This document shows positions 30,014 to 39,181 of a stretch of DNA of 64,000 bases, one piece after another (the stretch's first letter is position 1; each line of letters opens with the position of its first letter). Position numbers and translations under genes: made by a program. This DNA is from Streptomyces sp. STR69. Lineage in GTDB: Bacteria > Actinomycetota > Actinomycetes > Streptomycetales > Streptomycetaceae. The DNA lies in NCBI RefSeq assembly GCF_024519455.1, contig NZ_JALJRY010000008.1, positions 336,293-400,292 of the forward strand. Reading direction: 5' to 3'. Under the pieces are notes generated by a model that was not told the origin of the DNA, searched no databases, and saw only the letters and a program-made list of their open reading frames with translations.

Positions 30014-31306
30014 TCAGGTCCGGGCCACGCCGAGTCCCTTGACCCGAGCGGCCGTTGCCTCGGGGGAGCGCCGGATGAGGGTATGGATGACGTACACGCC
30101 CGCGACGCCCGAGGCCGCCATGCAGAGGGTGATCGACCAGAGCAGGACGGAGGCGCTGTAGTCCATCAGGGCGGGCGTGACGAAAGCGACGCCCGCGAAG
30201 ACCCCGCGTGAGAGGGCGTAGGTGAGGCCCTGGGTGGTGCCGCGGGTGTCCGGGGGCAGCGTCAGCTGCGACCACACCTTGTAACTGGCCTCCCCGGCAA
30301 AGGGGTTGGAGATCTGGTAGAGCACGAAGAAGACGAGCATGCCGACGAGGGCGCCGGCCGTGACGGAGGCGATGCAGAAGGCGACGACCTGCACGACCGT
30401 GAACACGTAGAACAGCCGGTCGCGCCAGGGTGTGTCGGCGAGCCGGACGAAGACGAAGGTCAGCACCAGCGCGATCGGCAGGAAGGCCAGGTTGATCCCG
30501 GTGGCCAGGCTCTGGGAGGCACCGCTCACCGTCACCAGCAGGTAGGTGCCGAACTGGCCGAAGGTGTTGGCGCCGATGCCCCAGGTGACGTAGTAGACGA
30601 AGGTCGCGACCATCGGCACCATCGCGGCACGGTTGCAGATGTTCTTCAGCTCGATGCCGCGCGGCACCGCCTCCTTCGGCACCTCTTCCTCCGCAGGCTC
30701 GTCGGGCAGTTCCAGACGGGAGCGGAGCTGCCAGGTGACCAGCGCGGCGACGACCAGATGGCCGGTGATGAACCGCGCCCCGGTCAGTCCCGTGTCGGAC
30801 AGGAGATAGCCGAGGAAGATCACGACGACGATGCCCAGCACCCACATGACCTGGGTGAAGGACACCAGACGCGCCCGGCCTTCGGGAGGCGCGGCGTCCG
30901 AGACCACGGCCAGGGACGTCGGCAGATCGGCACCGGCCGCCAGCCCCGCGACGAGCACGCCGACGAAGAGCACGATGTCGTTCGGCGCCAGCGTGATGAC
31001 GACCGCGCCCACCGCGTAGCAGAGGATGTCCAGGTTGTAGACGCGGCGGCGCCCGAACAGGTCGGCGAGCCGGCCGCCGACGAGGGAGCCGACGGCGATG
31101 CAGCCGGTGACGATGGCGCTGATCGCCCCGGCCATCCACACGCCCATGTCGTAACTGTCGCGGTAGATGGCCAGGTTGACGGCGATGCTGACGATGAGCG
31201 CGGCGTCCAGGTAGGAGGCCATGCCCGAGAGGGCGGCGACCTTCCACAGGTGCTTCGGGATGGGCTGTTCCGGTTGTGCCTGGGCAGCGGGCAAGAATCG
31301 GCTCAT
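30014..31306 (-). CDS. MFS sugar transporter
   Basis: 430 aa, 12 predicted membrane segments. The motif GGRLADLFGRRRVY after TM2 is the MFS/sugar-porter signature, and PPEGRARLVSFTQVMW fits the region after TM4. It is the first gene of an operon with the isomerase-like gene and divergent from the GH106-like glycosidase; it probably imports the sugar released outside or the oligosaccharide. ATG 31306 follows GAGGAG. The C-terminal half has fewer diagnostic motifs. Confidence 0.9.
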   Translation of the reverse strand: MSRFLPAAQAQPEQPIPKHLWKVAALSGMASYLDAALIVSIAVNLAIYRDSYDMGVWMAGAISAIVTGCIAVGSLVGGRLADLFGRRRVYNLDILCYAVGAVVITLAPNDIVLFVGVLVAGLAAGADLPTSLAVVSDAAPPEGRARLVSFTQVMWVLGIVVVIFLGYLLSDTGLTGARFITGHLVVAALVTWQLRSRLELPDEPAEEEVPKEAVPRGIELKNICNRAAMVPMVATFVYYVTWGIGANTFGQFGTYLLVTVSGASQSLATGINLAFLPIALVLTFVFVRLADTPWRDRLFYVFTVVQVVAFCIASVTAGALVGMLVFFVLYQISNPFAGEASYKVWSQLTLPPDTRGTTQGLTYALSRGVFAGVAFVTPALMDYSASVLLWSITLCMAASGVAGVYVIHTLIRRSPEATAARVKGLGVART

Positions 31307-31356
31307 GATGCGGCTCCTCGCGGCTCCGGGGCCGGGGTCGCAGTGAATATAGGGTT

Positions 31357-31373
31357 CGGAAAACGTTCCAACA
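31357..31373 (-). promoter_or_regulatory. LacI-type operator copy 1 (MFS/isomerase promoter)
   Basis: TGTTGGAACGTTTTCCG on the minus strand is identical over 17 bp to the site at 36558-36574 in front of the LacI gene. It has a palindromic GGAA-ACGT-TTCC-like core with central CG, typical of LacI-family operators, and lies 51 bp upstream of the MFS start. Confidence 0.8.
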
Positions 31374-31470
31374 AGTCCCCTTGCGCCATTCGGCGTGAAG
31401 AAGTGTCAGCCGTCTTCCCGGTCCCCGGTACCGGTGCCAACATTGCAGGTGGCAGACGACTGAGTCGACC

Positions 31471-31482
31471 AAAAACGTTTTT
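31471..31482 (+). promoter_or_regulatory. Perfect palindrome upstream of GH106-like gene
   Basis: AAAAACGTTTTT is a perfect 12-bp palindrome 44 bp before the glycosidase GTG. It shares the AACGTTTT core with the two 17-bp operators, so it is a likely third site of the same regulator. Confidence 0.65.
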
Positions 31483-31525
31483 GATCCGTGTGGGTGACCG
31501 AGCCGCACCCGGAAGGACCGCCGAC

Positions 31526-34500
31526 GTGATCTCTCCCGCGCTCCAGCAGCTCTTCGACGCCCCGCCCCGGGACTTCGGCCCCACCCCGCTGTGGTGGTGG
31601 TCGGGCGCCAAGGTCACCCGCGAGCGTCTCGACTGGCAGCTGCGCAGATTCGCGGACGGCGGCGTCCACAACCTCGTGGTGATCAACCTGGCCCCGGCAG
31701 GCCCGAGTTTCGGCGCCCGGACCGACGACCCGCCGTGGTTCGGCGAGGAGTGGTGGGACCGCTTCACCGACGCCTGTCGCATCGCCCGGGACATCGGCAC
31801 CCGCCTGTGGTTCTACGACCAGCTCGGCTTCTCCGGCGCCAACGTCCAAGGCGCCGTCACCCGGCGGCACTTGGCTGCCACCGGCCGCGCACTGCGCTCC
31901 CGCAGGGCCACTGTCTCGGGCGGCACGGTCGCCTCGCAGGGTGCTGAAACCCTAGTCGCCGCCTACGACTTGACGGGCCGTCGGCTGCAAGTGGCCCTCG
32001 CCCCGGGCTCCTTCCGGATCACAGCTGCGGACGGCACGGACGTCCGGCTCGTCGTCGCCGTCCCCACTGCCTTCGACTACCTCTCCCCGCACGCCGGGGA
32101 ACTGCTCCTGGACGCCGTCCACCACGAGTACGACCGCCGGGTTCCCGAGTACCTGGGCAACGTCATCGCGGGCAGCTTCCAGGACGAACTGCCCGCCACG
32201 AACTCCTGGAGCCCCCGCTTCCCCGAGGAGTTCCGCGCCCGCCGCGGCTACGACCTGCTCGACCATCTGCCGGCCCTGTTCGGCCCGGCGGACGCCCGCG
32301 CGGCGAAGATCCGCGCCGACTACTACGCGGTCCGCGCCGAGCTCACCGAAGAGGCCCTCTTCAAGCCCCTCGCGGCCTGGCACGAGGAACGCGGCATGCT
32401 CGTCGGAGCCGACCAGAGCAACCCCGCGCGCGCCGGGTTCCCGGCCCAGTCGACACAGCTCTACACCGACTACTTCCGCACCCACCGCTGGTACGGCGCC
32501 GTCGGCAGCGACCACCACGGCGACTCCAAGGTCCACTCCTCCATGGCCCACCTCTACGGCCACGAACGCGTCTGGATCGAGGCGTTCCACTCCTCCGGCT
32601 GGGGCGGCACCCTCGCCGACACCTACGACTGGCTGCTGCCGTTCCTGCGCAGCGGGGCCAACCTGTACAACCCGCACGCCAGTTACTTCGGCACCGCGGG
32701 CGGCTGGTTCGAGTGGGCACCGCCGTCCACCGACTGGCGCCAGCCCTACTGGCAGCAGTACCCGGCGTTCTCCCGCGCCGTCGCCCGGATCTGCTCGATC
32801 ATGTCCTGGGGCACCTACAGCGCCGACGTCGCGGTCCTGCACCCCACCGCCACCATGCAGGCCCTCCTCCCGCTCGACGCACCCGTCCACCACTTCGGCG
32901 ACTGCCGCCTCGGCGACGACCACGCCGACGCCGACGAGACCCAGGAGCACTACCTCGGCCTGTGCGGCACGAACAACTGGCTCGGCCCGCGCGTCGGTTC
33001 ACTGGACCGCCACCGCATCTCCTACGACGTCATCGACGACGCCTCCGTGCAGCGCGCCACGGCAACCGAAGGCGCCCTGCGCGTAGGGGACTTGGCGTAC
33101 CGCGCCGTACTGCTGCCCTCGGCGAGCGTCCTGGAGGAGGAGACCGCACGCCGACTGTCCCAACTCCTCGACGCGGGCGGCCGGGTGGTGGTCGTGGGCC
33201 GTCCGCCCGCCTCGGCCGCCGGACTGGCCGGTGACGACTCCGTCGTGGCGGCCCTGCTGAAGCACCCGCGACTGGAGCGGGCGAGCGACGCCGAGGGCGG
33301 AGCGGCGACGCTGGCCGACAACGCCGGACACGCGACCGGCGAGGTGCCACTGCTCGTCAGGAGAAAGGGAGTTGGGGCGGTGGCCCTGGTGACGGGTGCC
33401 TTCCCCGACGCCCGCACGCTGCCTGGAGACGCCAACCACGAGGCGGACCCCGCCCGTTACGCCCGCCACTCGACCGTCACCGTGCACGCCCAGGTCGCCG
33501 AGGCCGAGATCTGGAACCCGGCGAGCGGCACCCGACAGCCGGCGGACATCACGGTCCGCGACGGCCGCTCGACCATCGCGGTGCCACTGGAGGGCGCCTC
33601 CGCCGTCCTCGTCGTATGGCGCGAAGGCAGCCCGCTGACACCCCGGACGGCCGCACCGGCACCGAGGCCGCAGCGGACGACCGACGTCTCGGACGGCTGG
33701 GAAGGCCGTCTGGTCCCCACCATGGACAACACCTGGGGCGACCTGGCGCTCCCGGCCGGCACATCCGTCGCCGCACCGCAGATCTGGTCCATGCGCTGGA
33801 CCGAGACGGACGGCCCCGACGCCAACTGGCAAGCCGCACGGGCGACTTACGGAAACCGGGTCCGCGTCCTGTCTCCGACACCCGCCGCCCGGGCCCCCGA
33901 ACCACTCGACGGGCCCGGTGTCGAACACGTCCTCGCCGACGCCCTCCCCCTCACCCCCTCGGACGAGGACTGGCGGGTCTCGCTGTACTCGTCGAGCCGA
34001 GGGATCCCGGAGCCGGACGGCCTGCTCGGCAACAAGGGGATGGTGAACGAGGAGTTCGTGCGCGTCCCCGTGCCCGGGCCCGGGACGGTCGCCAGGGTCC
34101 GGGCGATCGTCGAGACGGACCACCGGGGACCCGCCGAGCTGCATGTGGGCGCCGCGGCCGTCAAAAGAGTGTGGTGGAACGGCGAACTCCTCGACACCGC
34201 CGCCGGATACCTCACTACCGCACGCGTGACGGTCGGACGGCCCCGCAACGTCCTCGAATACGAACTGGCCGACGCCGAGGACAGGCCGCTCCTGATCTCC
34301 GGCACCGCGGGCACCCCTTTGGGCAGCTACTTCTGCCTGACCCGACCGGGCGGATTCACCCCACGCCCACAGTTCATGTGCCTGCCCGAGGACGTACGAC
34401 CGCACGGCGGCGTCACCTATCGAGGCCGTCTGCGCGCGTCGGGAGAGGCGGTACTCGTGGTGGGTGCCGCGGTGGGTGTCACCGTGCTGCTCGACGGGGC

Positions 34501-35476
34501 GGTCGTCGCGCGCCAGGAGAAGGCGGAGTACTACGAGTCCGACTGGGGCGTCGTACCGATGTTCTTCCGCCATCAACTCGCCCTGGAGGAAGGCGAACAC
34601 GTGCTGGAAGTGGTGGCCGACGCCGCCCACCCGCGCGAGGCGGTGTTCGTCGACTGTGTGGCCCGCACGGAGTCGGCGGTGAACTCCCTGACCAGCGGGG
34701 CCGGTTGGGAGGCCGAGACGGGGGAGTGGTGCGGCCGGACCGTCGAACACGAAGGCCGGTGGGGGGAGTTGCAGCACTGCCACGCGGCCGTACGACCGCA
34801 CCCGCTGCCGGAGACCGAGTGGCTGACCGGCGGACCGGTGCAGGGCGCCGTCGTACTGCCCCTGCGGTCCACGGACACCGTCCGCCCCCGTGCACAGCGC
34901 TTCCGCTTCACCGTGCCGCCGGGCACCGTAGCGCTGGACCTGCCACTGGAGTTGGCGGCGAGGGTGCGGGTCGGCGACGGTGGCGAGAGGGCCCTCGACG
35001 GCGAGGTGCTGACGCTGGATCGACCAGTGGCGCAGGCCACGGAGTTGGAGATCGTCACCGAGCCCACGGCCGTCCTGCGGGGCGGCTCCGCCTGGCGCGG
35101 ACCGGTGCGCGTCCGCTGCGTACCGGCGCGACTGCCACTGGGGGACTGGCAGTTGCTGGGGCTGAGCGGCTGGAGTGGTGGGGTGACGTACGCGCGGGAG
35201 ATGGAGGTGCCGGAGGGGCCGGACCCGGTACTGGACCTCGGGCGGGTGCGCGGCAGTGTGTCGGTCGCTCTCGACGGGGAGCGCGTCGGTGAGGCGTTCT
35301 GTCCCCCGTACCGCTTTCAACTCCTGGGCGCCGCAGGGCGGACGGTCCGTCTGGACGTCACGGTCAACAACACCCTCGCCCCCTACCTGGCGGAAGCCAC
35401 CCCCACCGCCTGGGCCTTCCCGTCCCAGCTCCCGTCCGGGTTGATGGGCCCCGTGACGCTACGAACTCCGGTCTGA
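31526..35476 (+). CDS. Large GH106-like glycoside hydrolase (alpha-L-rhamnosidase type)
   Basis: 1316-aa enzyme. The N-terminal barrel begins LWWWSGAKVTRERLDWQL and includes DIGTRLWFYDQLGFSGANVQG, SFQDELPATNSW with candidate acidic catalytic residues near 215-220, and EEFRARRGYDLLDHLPALF, the pattern of GH106 proteins. The second half is beta-rich with several accessory jelly-roll domains. No signal peptide is visible, so it probably acts inside the cell on imported oligosaccharides. GTG 31526 has GGAAGGA upstream; the longer upstream ORF in this frame crosses the operators and is not coding. The last 18 bp overlap the opposing LacI gene. Substrate is inferred only from the family. Confidence 0.78.
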   Translation: MISPALQQLFDAPPRDFGPTPLWWWSGAKVTRERLDWQLRRFADGGVHNLVVINLAPAGPSFGARTDDPPWFGEEWWDRFTDACRIARDIGTRLWFYDQLGFSGANVQGAVTRRHLAATGRALRSRRATVSGGTVASQGAETLVAAYDLTGRRLQVALAPGSFRITAADGTDVRLVVAVPTAFDYLSPHAGELLLDAVHHEYDRRVPEYLGNVIAGSFQDELPATNSWSPRFPEEFRARRGYDLLDHLPALFGPADARAAKIRADYYAVRAELTEEALFKPLAAWHEERGMLVGADQSNPARAGFPAQSTQLYTDYFRTHRWYGAVGSDHHGDSKVHSSMAHLYGHERVWIEAFHSSGWGGTLADTYDWLLPFLRSGANLYNPHASYFGTAGGWFEWAPPSTDWRQPYWQQYPAFSRAVARICSIMSWGTYSADVAVLHPTATMQALLPLDAPVHHFGDCRLGDDHADADETQEHYLGLCGTNNWLGPRVGSLDRHRISYDVIDDASVQRATATEGALRVGDLAYRAVLLPSASVLEEETARRLSQLLDAGGRVVVVGRPPASAAGLAGDDSVVAALLKHPRLERASDAEGGAATLADNAGHATGEVPLLVRRKGVGAVALVTGAFPDARTLPGDANHEADPARYARHSTVTVHAQVAEAEIWNPASGTRQPADITVRDGRSTIAVPLEGASAVLVVWREGSPLTPRTAAPAPRPQRTTDVSDGWEGRLVPTMDNTWGDLALPAGTSVAAPQIWSMRWTETDGPDANWQAARATYGNRVRVLSPTPAARAPEPLDGPGVEHVLADALPLTPSDEDWRVSLYSSSRGIPEPDGLLGNKGMVNEEFVRVPVPGPGTVARVRAIVETDHRGPAELHVGAAAVKRVWWNGELLDTAAGYLTTARVTVGRPRNVLEYELADAEDRPLLISGTAGTPLGSYFCLTRPGGFTPRPQFMCLPEDVRPHGGVTYRGRLRASGEAVLVVGAAVGVTVLLDGAVVARQEKAEYYESDWGVVPMFFRHQLALEEGEHVLEVVADAAHPREAVFVDCVARTESAVNSLTSGAGWEAETGEWCGRTVEHEGRWGELQHCHAAVRPHPLPETEWLTGGPVQGAVVLPLRSTDTVRPRAQRFRFTVPPGTVALDLPLELAARVRVGDGGERALDGEVLTLDRPVAQATELEIVTEPTAVLRGGSAWRGPVRVRCVPARLPLGDWQLLGLSGWSGGVTYAREMEVPEGPDPVLDLGRVRGSVSVALDGERVGEAFCPPYRFQLLGAAGRTVRLDVTVNNTLAPYLAEATPTAWAFPSQLPSGLMGPVTLRTPV

Positions 35477-36517
35477 CGGAGGCCGGGTGGAGTCACGAAG
35501 GACGAGGTCGGGGGCGAACACCCTTGTCTCGTGGGCGTGTTCGGCACGGGCCTCCACCTCGTCGAGCAGCATTCCCACGGCAGCCCGGCCCAGCTCCTCG
35601 ACCGGCTGCCGCACCGTCGTCAGGGTCGTTCCCACGAAGCTCGCTATGTCGAGGTCGCCGTAGCCGACCACCTGCACCTCCTCGGGTATGCGCACCCCCC
35701 GCTCACCCAGTCCACGGCACAGCCCGGCAGCGAGGAAGTCGTTGGTGCAGAAGACGCCCTCGGGCAGTTCGTCGAGGCCACGTGCGATCTCCAGGCCGTA
35801 CGCCACCGTCATCTCGTCGGCGACGATCTGGCGCAGCCGCGCCTCACGCTGGGTGCGGACCGCCTGCCGGGCGCCCTGGTGGCGGTCGGCGCACTGCGCG
35901 ATCCCGCGCTCGCCGTTCACGACGAGGAGGTCGCGCGCCCCGCGGTCCAGGAGGTGCTGCACAGCGATCCGGCCGCCCGCGATGTCGTCGACGGAGACGG
36001 AACACCCGTCCTGGACCGGCAGCGCGCGGTCCGCGAGCACCAGCGGGATACCGCGTTCGCGCAGCCGGGTGAGCCGGGTGGGATCGGCGCCCAGCGGCAC
36101 CACCACCGCACCGACGGCCCGCTGCTCGATCAGCATCGTGAAGTAGCCCTGCTCCCGCTCGGGATCGTCTCCGCTGTCGCAGAGCACCAGCGAGTAGCCG
36201 TGGTCGTAGGCCGCGTCCGCCGCGCCCCGTGCGATGCGCGAGTAGAAGGAGTTGGCCACGTCGGGCAGGACAAGGCCGATCGAGGACGAGTGCCCGGTGC
36301 GCAGGCCGGCGGCTCCCGGATGCGGCACGTAGTCGAGGGCGGCGACCGCGTCACGGACCCGCTCGGCGGTGCGGGCGTTGACCCGCTCGGGCCGGTTCAG
36401 GACGTTCGACACCGTGGACACCGAGACTCCCGCGGCGGCTGCGACATCCTGAATACGGGCGGGGCGAACCTGGATGACGTCCACCCCCCTCGCTCTGACA
36501 GCCGTGCGACCAGGCAC
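35459..36517 (-). CDS. LacI-family regulator of the GH106/MFS/isomerase cluster
   Basis: 352 aa. HTH RIQDVAAAAGVSVSTVSNVLN, then a standard effector domain (SIGLVLPDVANSFYSRIARG, GRIAVQHLLDRGARDLLVVNG, VQVVGYGDLDIASF). It is autoregulated: the 17-bp operator at 36558-36574 lies 41 bp before the GTG at 36517. A GTG at 36484 with a G-rich ribosome site is an equally good start. Probably represses the divergent MFS-isomerase and GH106 genes as well as itself. Confidence 0.92.
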   Translation of the reverse strand: MPGRTAVRARGVDVIQVRPARIQDVAAAAGVSVSTVSNVLNRPERVNARTAERVRDAVAALDYVPHPGAAGLRTGHSSSIGLVLPDVANSFYSRIARGAADAAYDHGYSLVLCDSGDDPEREQGYFTMLIEQRAVGAVVVPLGADPTRLTRLRERGIPLVLADRALPVQDGCSVSVDDIAGGRIAVQHLLDRGARDLLVVNGERGIAQCADRHQGARQAVRTQREARLRQIVADEMTVAYGLEIARGLDELPEGVFCTNDFLAAGLCRGLGERGVRIPEEVQVVGYGDLDIASFVGTTLTTVRQPVEELGRAAVGMLLDEVEARAEHAHETRVFAPDLVLRDSTRPPSDRSS

Positions 36518-36557
36518 GACACGGTCCTCATGGGCGCGGAAAGTCTACCTCGGGGGG

Positions 36558-36574
36558 TGTTGGAACGTTTTCCG
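36558..36574 (-). promoter_or_regulatory. LacI-type operator copy 2 (lacI/TetR intergenic)
   Basis: TGTTGGAACGTTTTCCG, identical to the inverted copy at 31357-31373. It sits between the lacI start (36517) and the TetR start (36632), and so could affect both. Confidence 0.8.
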
Positions 36575-36631
36575 CGGGGTACGGACGCCGAACGCGAACC
36601 CGGTCGTGATCAACGGGGCTAGCATGGCGCC

Positions 36632-37318
36632 ATGGCTGAGGGTGTTGGGGCTGAGGGTCCTGTCGAGGGCGACCGCCCGCTGAGGCGCGATGCCGCCCTC
36701 AACCGGGAGAAGATCCTGCGTGCCGCGCGGGAGGTCTTCGGTCAGCACGGGCTGGGGGTCACGCTCGACGACGTGGCCCGGCACGCCGGCGTGGGGGTCG
36801 GCACCGTGTATCGGCGCTTCCCCGACAAGGACACCCTCGTACGGGCCCTGTTCAAGCAGGATTTCGAGATCCGGCAGCAGTCCGCCGAGCGCGCGCTCGC
36901 TCATCCGGACCCCTGGCAGGGGTTCGTCGACTTCCTCACGGAGATGGCGGCCGACCTCGCCGAGAACCGCGGCCTGCACGAAGTGATCATATTGGGGAGC
37001 CACAGTTCCGCGCACATGGAGACCGCGCGGGGCGGCATGCTCCCCTTTCTGGAGGCCTTGATCCGGAGGGCCCAGGAGAGCGGAGACCTGCGCCCGGAGA
37101 TCACTCCCTCCGACATCCCGGTCATGGTGCAGATGGTCAGTTCCGCCAGTCAGTTCACCCAGGGCAGGCGGCCCGACATCTGGCGGCGCTGCATCGAGAT
37201 CCTGCTGAACGGCGTCCGGCAGCGTCCCGACAACCTTCCCCTGACGACACCGAGCCTGGGCAACGAGACGGTGGAGCAGGTGATGGGGCTGGCCCGGCCG
37301 GCCCCGAGACAGGAGTAG
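36632..37318 (+). CDS. TetR-family transcriptional regulator
   Basis: 228 aa. The N-terminal TetR HTH reads NREKILRAAREVFGQHGLGVTLDDVARHAGVGVGTVYRRFPDKDTL (helices 1-4 with the usual TVYRRF recognition region). The C-terminal ligand domain has an AMS-like start and a long helical middle, resembling SCO4008-type TetR members. It is divergent from lacI and is next to the S15 peptidase on the other strand. Target genes are unknown; a 5-bp inverted repeat ACCGA-N4-TCGGT before the acetate-type transporter at 39967-39980 is a candidate site. Confidence 0.88.
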   Translation: MAEGVGAEGPVEGDRPLRRDAALNREKILRAAREVFGQHGLGVTLDDVARHAGVGVGTVYRRFPDKDTLVRALFKQDFEIRQQSAERALAHPDPWQGFVDFLTEMAADLAENRGLHEVIILGSHSSAHMETARGGMLPFLEALIRRAQESGDLRPEITPSDIPVMVQMVSSASQFTQGRRPDIWRRCIEILLNGVRQRPDNLPLTTPSLGNETVEQVMGLARPAPRQE

Positions 37319-37355
37319 CAGGTCCGCCGTACGTACAGACCTGCCATCCGTGTTC

Positions 37356-39149
37356 TCAGGAGGACGGTCCCCAGTCGTCGCGGCTGGGCGTCGCTGAACT
37401 CGGCGTCGTGAGGGGCAGGTTGACGAACGACGCTGTCTGTGGGGAGCGTTCGACCGTGTAGACGCCGCCGGTCAGGTTCGCCGACTCCTGCGGGGTCGGG
37501 GCGACGGGGAAGTGGAAGTCCGCCGGCGGCCGGCTGTCGATGGTGATCTGTATGCGGTAACCGGCGGGAATCCTGGTGAAGTTGGACAGGAGCGAGAGGT
37601 CGTACCTGGTGGTCTGTCCCGGGGGCACCGGGCGCTGCGACGCTTGCGTGAAGGGGTGGCTCGGTTTGAGCAGGGTGCCGTTCCCGCCGTACCAGCTCTC
37701 CTGGGTGTCCAGCGCGCGCTGACTGCCCAGGAGGATTCCGTCGGCCTGCTTGGTCACCGTCCCGTCCGGCGCGACGATGCTCAGCTTGGCGGAGAGTTCG
37801 GTCTCCGGTGTCGTCGACTCGGCGTACAGAGTGACGTCGGTCGGGCCGTCCAGCAGCGCCGACTTGGCGAGCGGGGCGGTGGTGTAGGTCAGCGTGTTCG
37901 CCGCGGTCGCGGTACTCCAGGTGAGGGTGTCGCTCCCCTGACCGGCCGGCTTGGCGGTGGTGAGGGAGCTCTCGCCGAGGTAGTAGGTCCGGGCGTCGGA
38001 GGACAGCGGCCAGGCGGCGCTGTCGACCCAGTTGCTCACGCCGTTCTCGAACAGGTGCAGGGGGGTCGAGGTGTCGGCCATGCCTGTGGGCGCGTCCTTG
38101 AGCCAGGTGTCGAACCACTCCAGGCGGATGCCCTGCAGCGTGGCCTCGTTGACGTGTTCTCCGTGCGTCCAGGGCCCGACGATCGCCTGGTACCGGCCCG
38201 TGACGGGTTCACCCGAGGTGATCGGATCGGTCAACGGCCGGTGGTAGTAGGCGTTTTGGGCCGCCGCGTAGGCGTCCAGGTTCCCGCCGGGGAAGAGGTC
38301 GTTCCAGCCGGCCTCGGACAGCGCCGGAATGTTGTTGGCCACGATCCGCGGCATGAGCTTCTGTACGTCGAGGGCCTGCCAGTACGCGTCGTCGTACGAG
38401 CGTGAACCGCCCGAAGCCTGCTGGGCGATGGTCACCGACTGCGGGTCGGTGGCGGGATCGTCCTCGGGGCCGCGCGGCTCGGCCTGGGCGATGCCGGCCA
38501 CGAAGGGGGTGGGGACACCGCCGTTGGCGGTGAGGTCGTTGTAGAAGTCCGAGTCGGTGCAGAACGGTGTGATGGCCTTGAGCGCGGAGTGCTTGCCCAC
38601 GGCCGCCGCGGTGAACCACTGGTTGACCCCGAGATAGGAGCAACCGTCAAGCCCCACCTTGCCGTTGGACCCCGCCAGCGTATGGGCGGCCCAGTCGACG
38701 AGGTCGGCTCCGTCCTTGCCCTGCCGGTCGCCGAACCAGTCGAGCTGTCCGCCGGACGCGCCGGTGCCGCGCACCGCGGAGGCCACGTAGATGTAGCCCC
38801 GCTGCACGAAGTAGGTGCCGCTGTCCGTGGGGTCGGAGCGCTGGGTGCCGTAGGGGTTCTGGGTGAGGAGTACGGGGAACGGGCCCGACGCGCGTGCGCC
38901 GGTGCTCGGATCGGTCGGATAGACGACCTCGACGGCGATCTTCACACCGTCGTCCATGGTGACGGTGGTGTGGACGGGCGCGCTCGCCGCGTAGGTGGCG
39001 GCGGGCGGCTCCCAGGTGGCCGCGTGCGCGGGGAGGGCGGTGGCCGTCGTCTGTCCGGCCGCGACCAGGAGGAGCACCGCGGCGGTACTGCCGAGCGCGG
39101 AGTATCCCTGGGGCGACTTCAGCCGGTCTCTTGCCTTGGACTTCTTCAT
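37356..39149 (-). CDS. Secreted S15 (CocE/NonD-type) X-Pro dipeptidyl-peptidase-like hydrolase
   Basis: 597-aa secreted alpha/beta hydrolase. A signal peptide of about 42 residues ends TALPAHA. The catalytic Ser lies in VGLDGCSYLGVNQW (GxSYxG), Asp probably in SEAGWNDLFPGGNL, and His in VGPWTHGEHV. A C-terminal jelly-roll domain of about 200 aa has SRPPADFHFP, as in cocaine esterase and X-Pro peptidases. Start at ATG 39149, AAGGAG 6 nt upstream; the longer ORF in this frame runs over the next gene and is not coding. It is 32 bp downstream of the SatP-like gene and probably co-transcribed with it. Confidence 0.88.
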   Translation of the reverse strand: MKKSKARDRLKSPQGYSALGSTAAVLLLVAAGQTTATALPAHAATWEPPAATYAASAPVHTTVTMDDGVKIAVEVVYPTDPSTGARASGPFPVLLTQNPYGTQRSDPTDSGTYFVQRGYIYVASAVRGTGASGGQLDWFGDRQGKDGADLVDWAAHTLAGSNGKVGLDGCSYLGVNQWFTAAAVGKHSALKAITPFCTDSDFYNDLTANGGVPTPFVAGIAQAEPRGPEDDPATDPQSVTIAQQASGGSRSYDDAYWQALDVQKLMPRIVANNIPALSEAGWNDLFPGGNLDAYAAAQNAYYHRPLTDPITSGEPVTGRYQAIVGPWTHGEHVNEATLQGIRLEWFDTWLKDAPTGMADTSTPLHLFENGVSNWVDSAAWPLSSDARTYYLGESSLTTAKPAGQGSDTLTWSTATAANTLTYTTAPLAKSALLDGPTDVTLYAESTTPETELSAKLSIVAPDGTVTKQADGILLGSQRALDTQESWYGGNGTLLKPSHPFTQASQRPVPPGQTTRYDLSLLSNFTRIPAGYRIQITIDSRPPADFHFPVAPTPQESANLTGGVYTVERSPQTASFVNLPLTTPSSATPSRDDWGPSS

Positions 39150-39181
39150 GCGGCTCCTTGAGGGTGGGGGAGGGTTCCTCG

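Noticed and set aside
28512..31508. A 998-codon minus-strand ORF covering isomerase, MFS and operator regions
   Set aside because: Only the last half (from ATG 29981) is a real protein; the upstream part is antiphase to the MFS gene and Arg-rich, typical of a GC-rich shadow frame.
30758..31525. N-terminal extension of the GH106-like ORF
   Set aside because: It crosses the divergent promoter and the MFS gene and its sequence is not protein-like; the conserved start is at GTG 31526.
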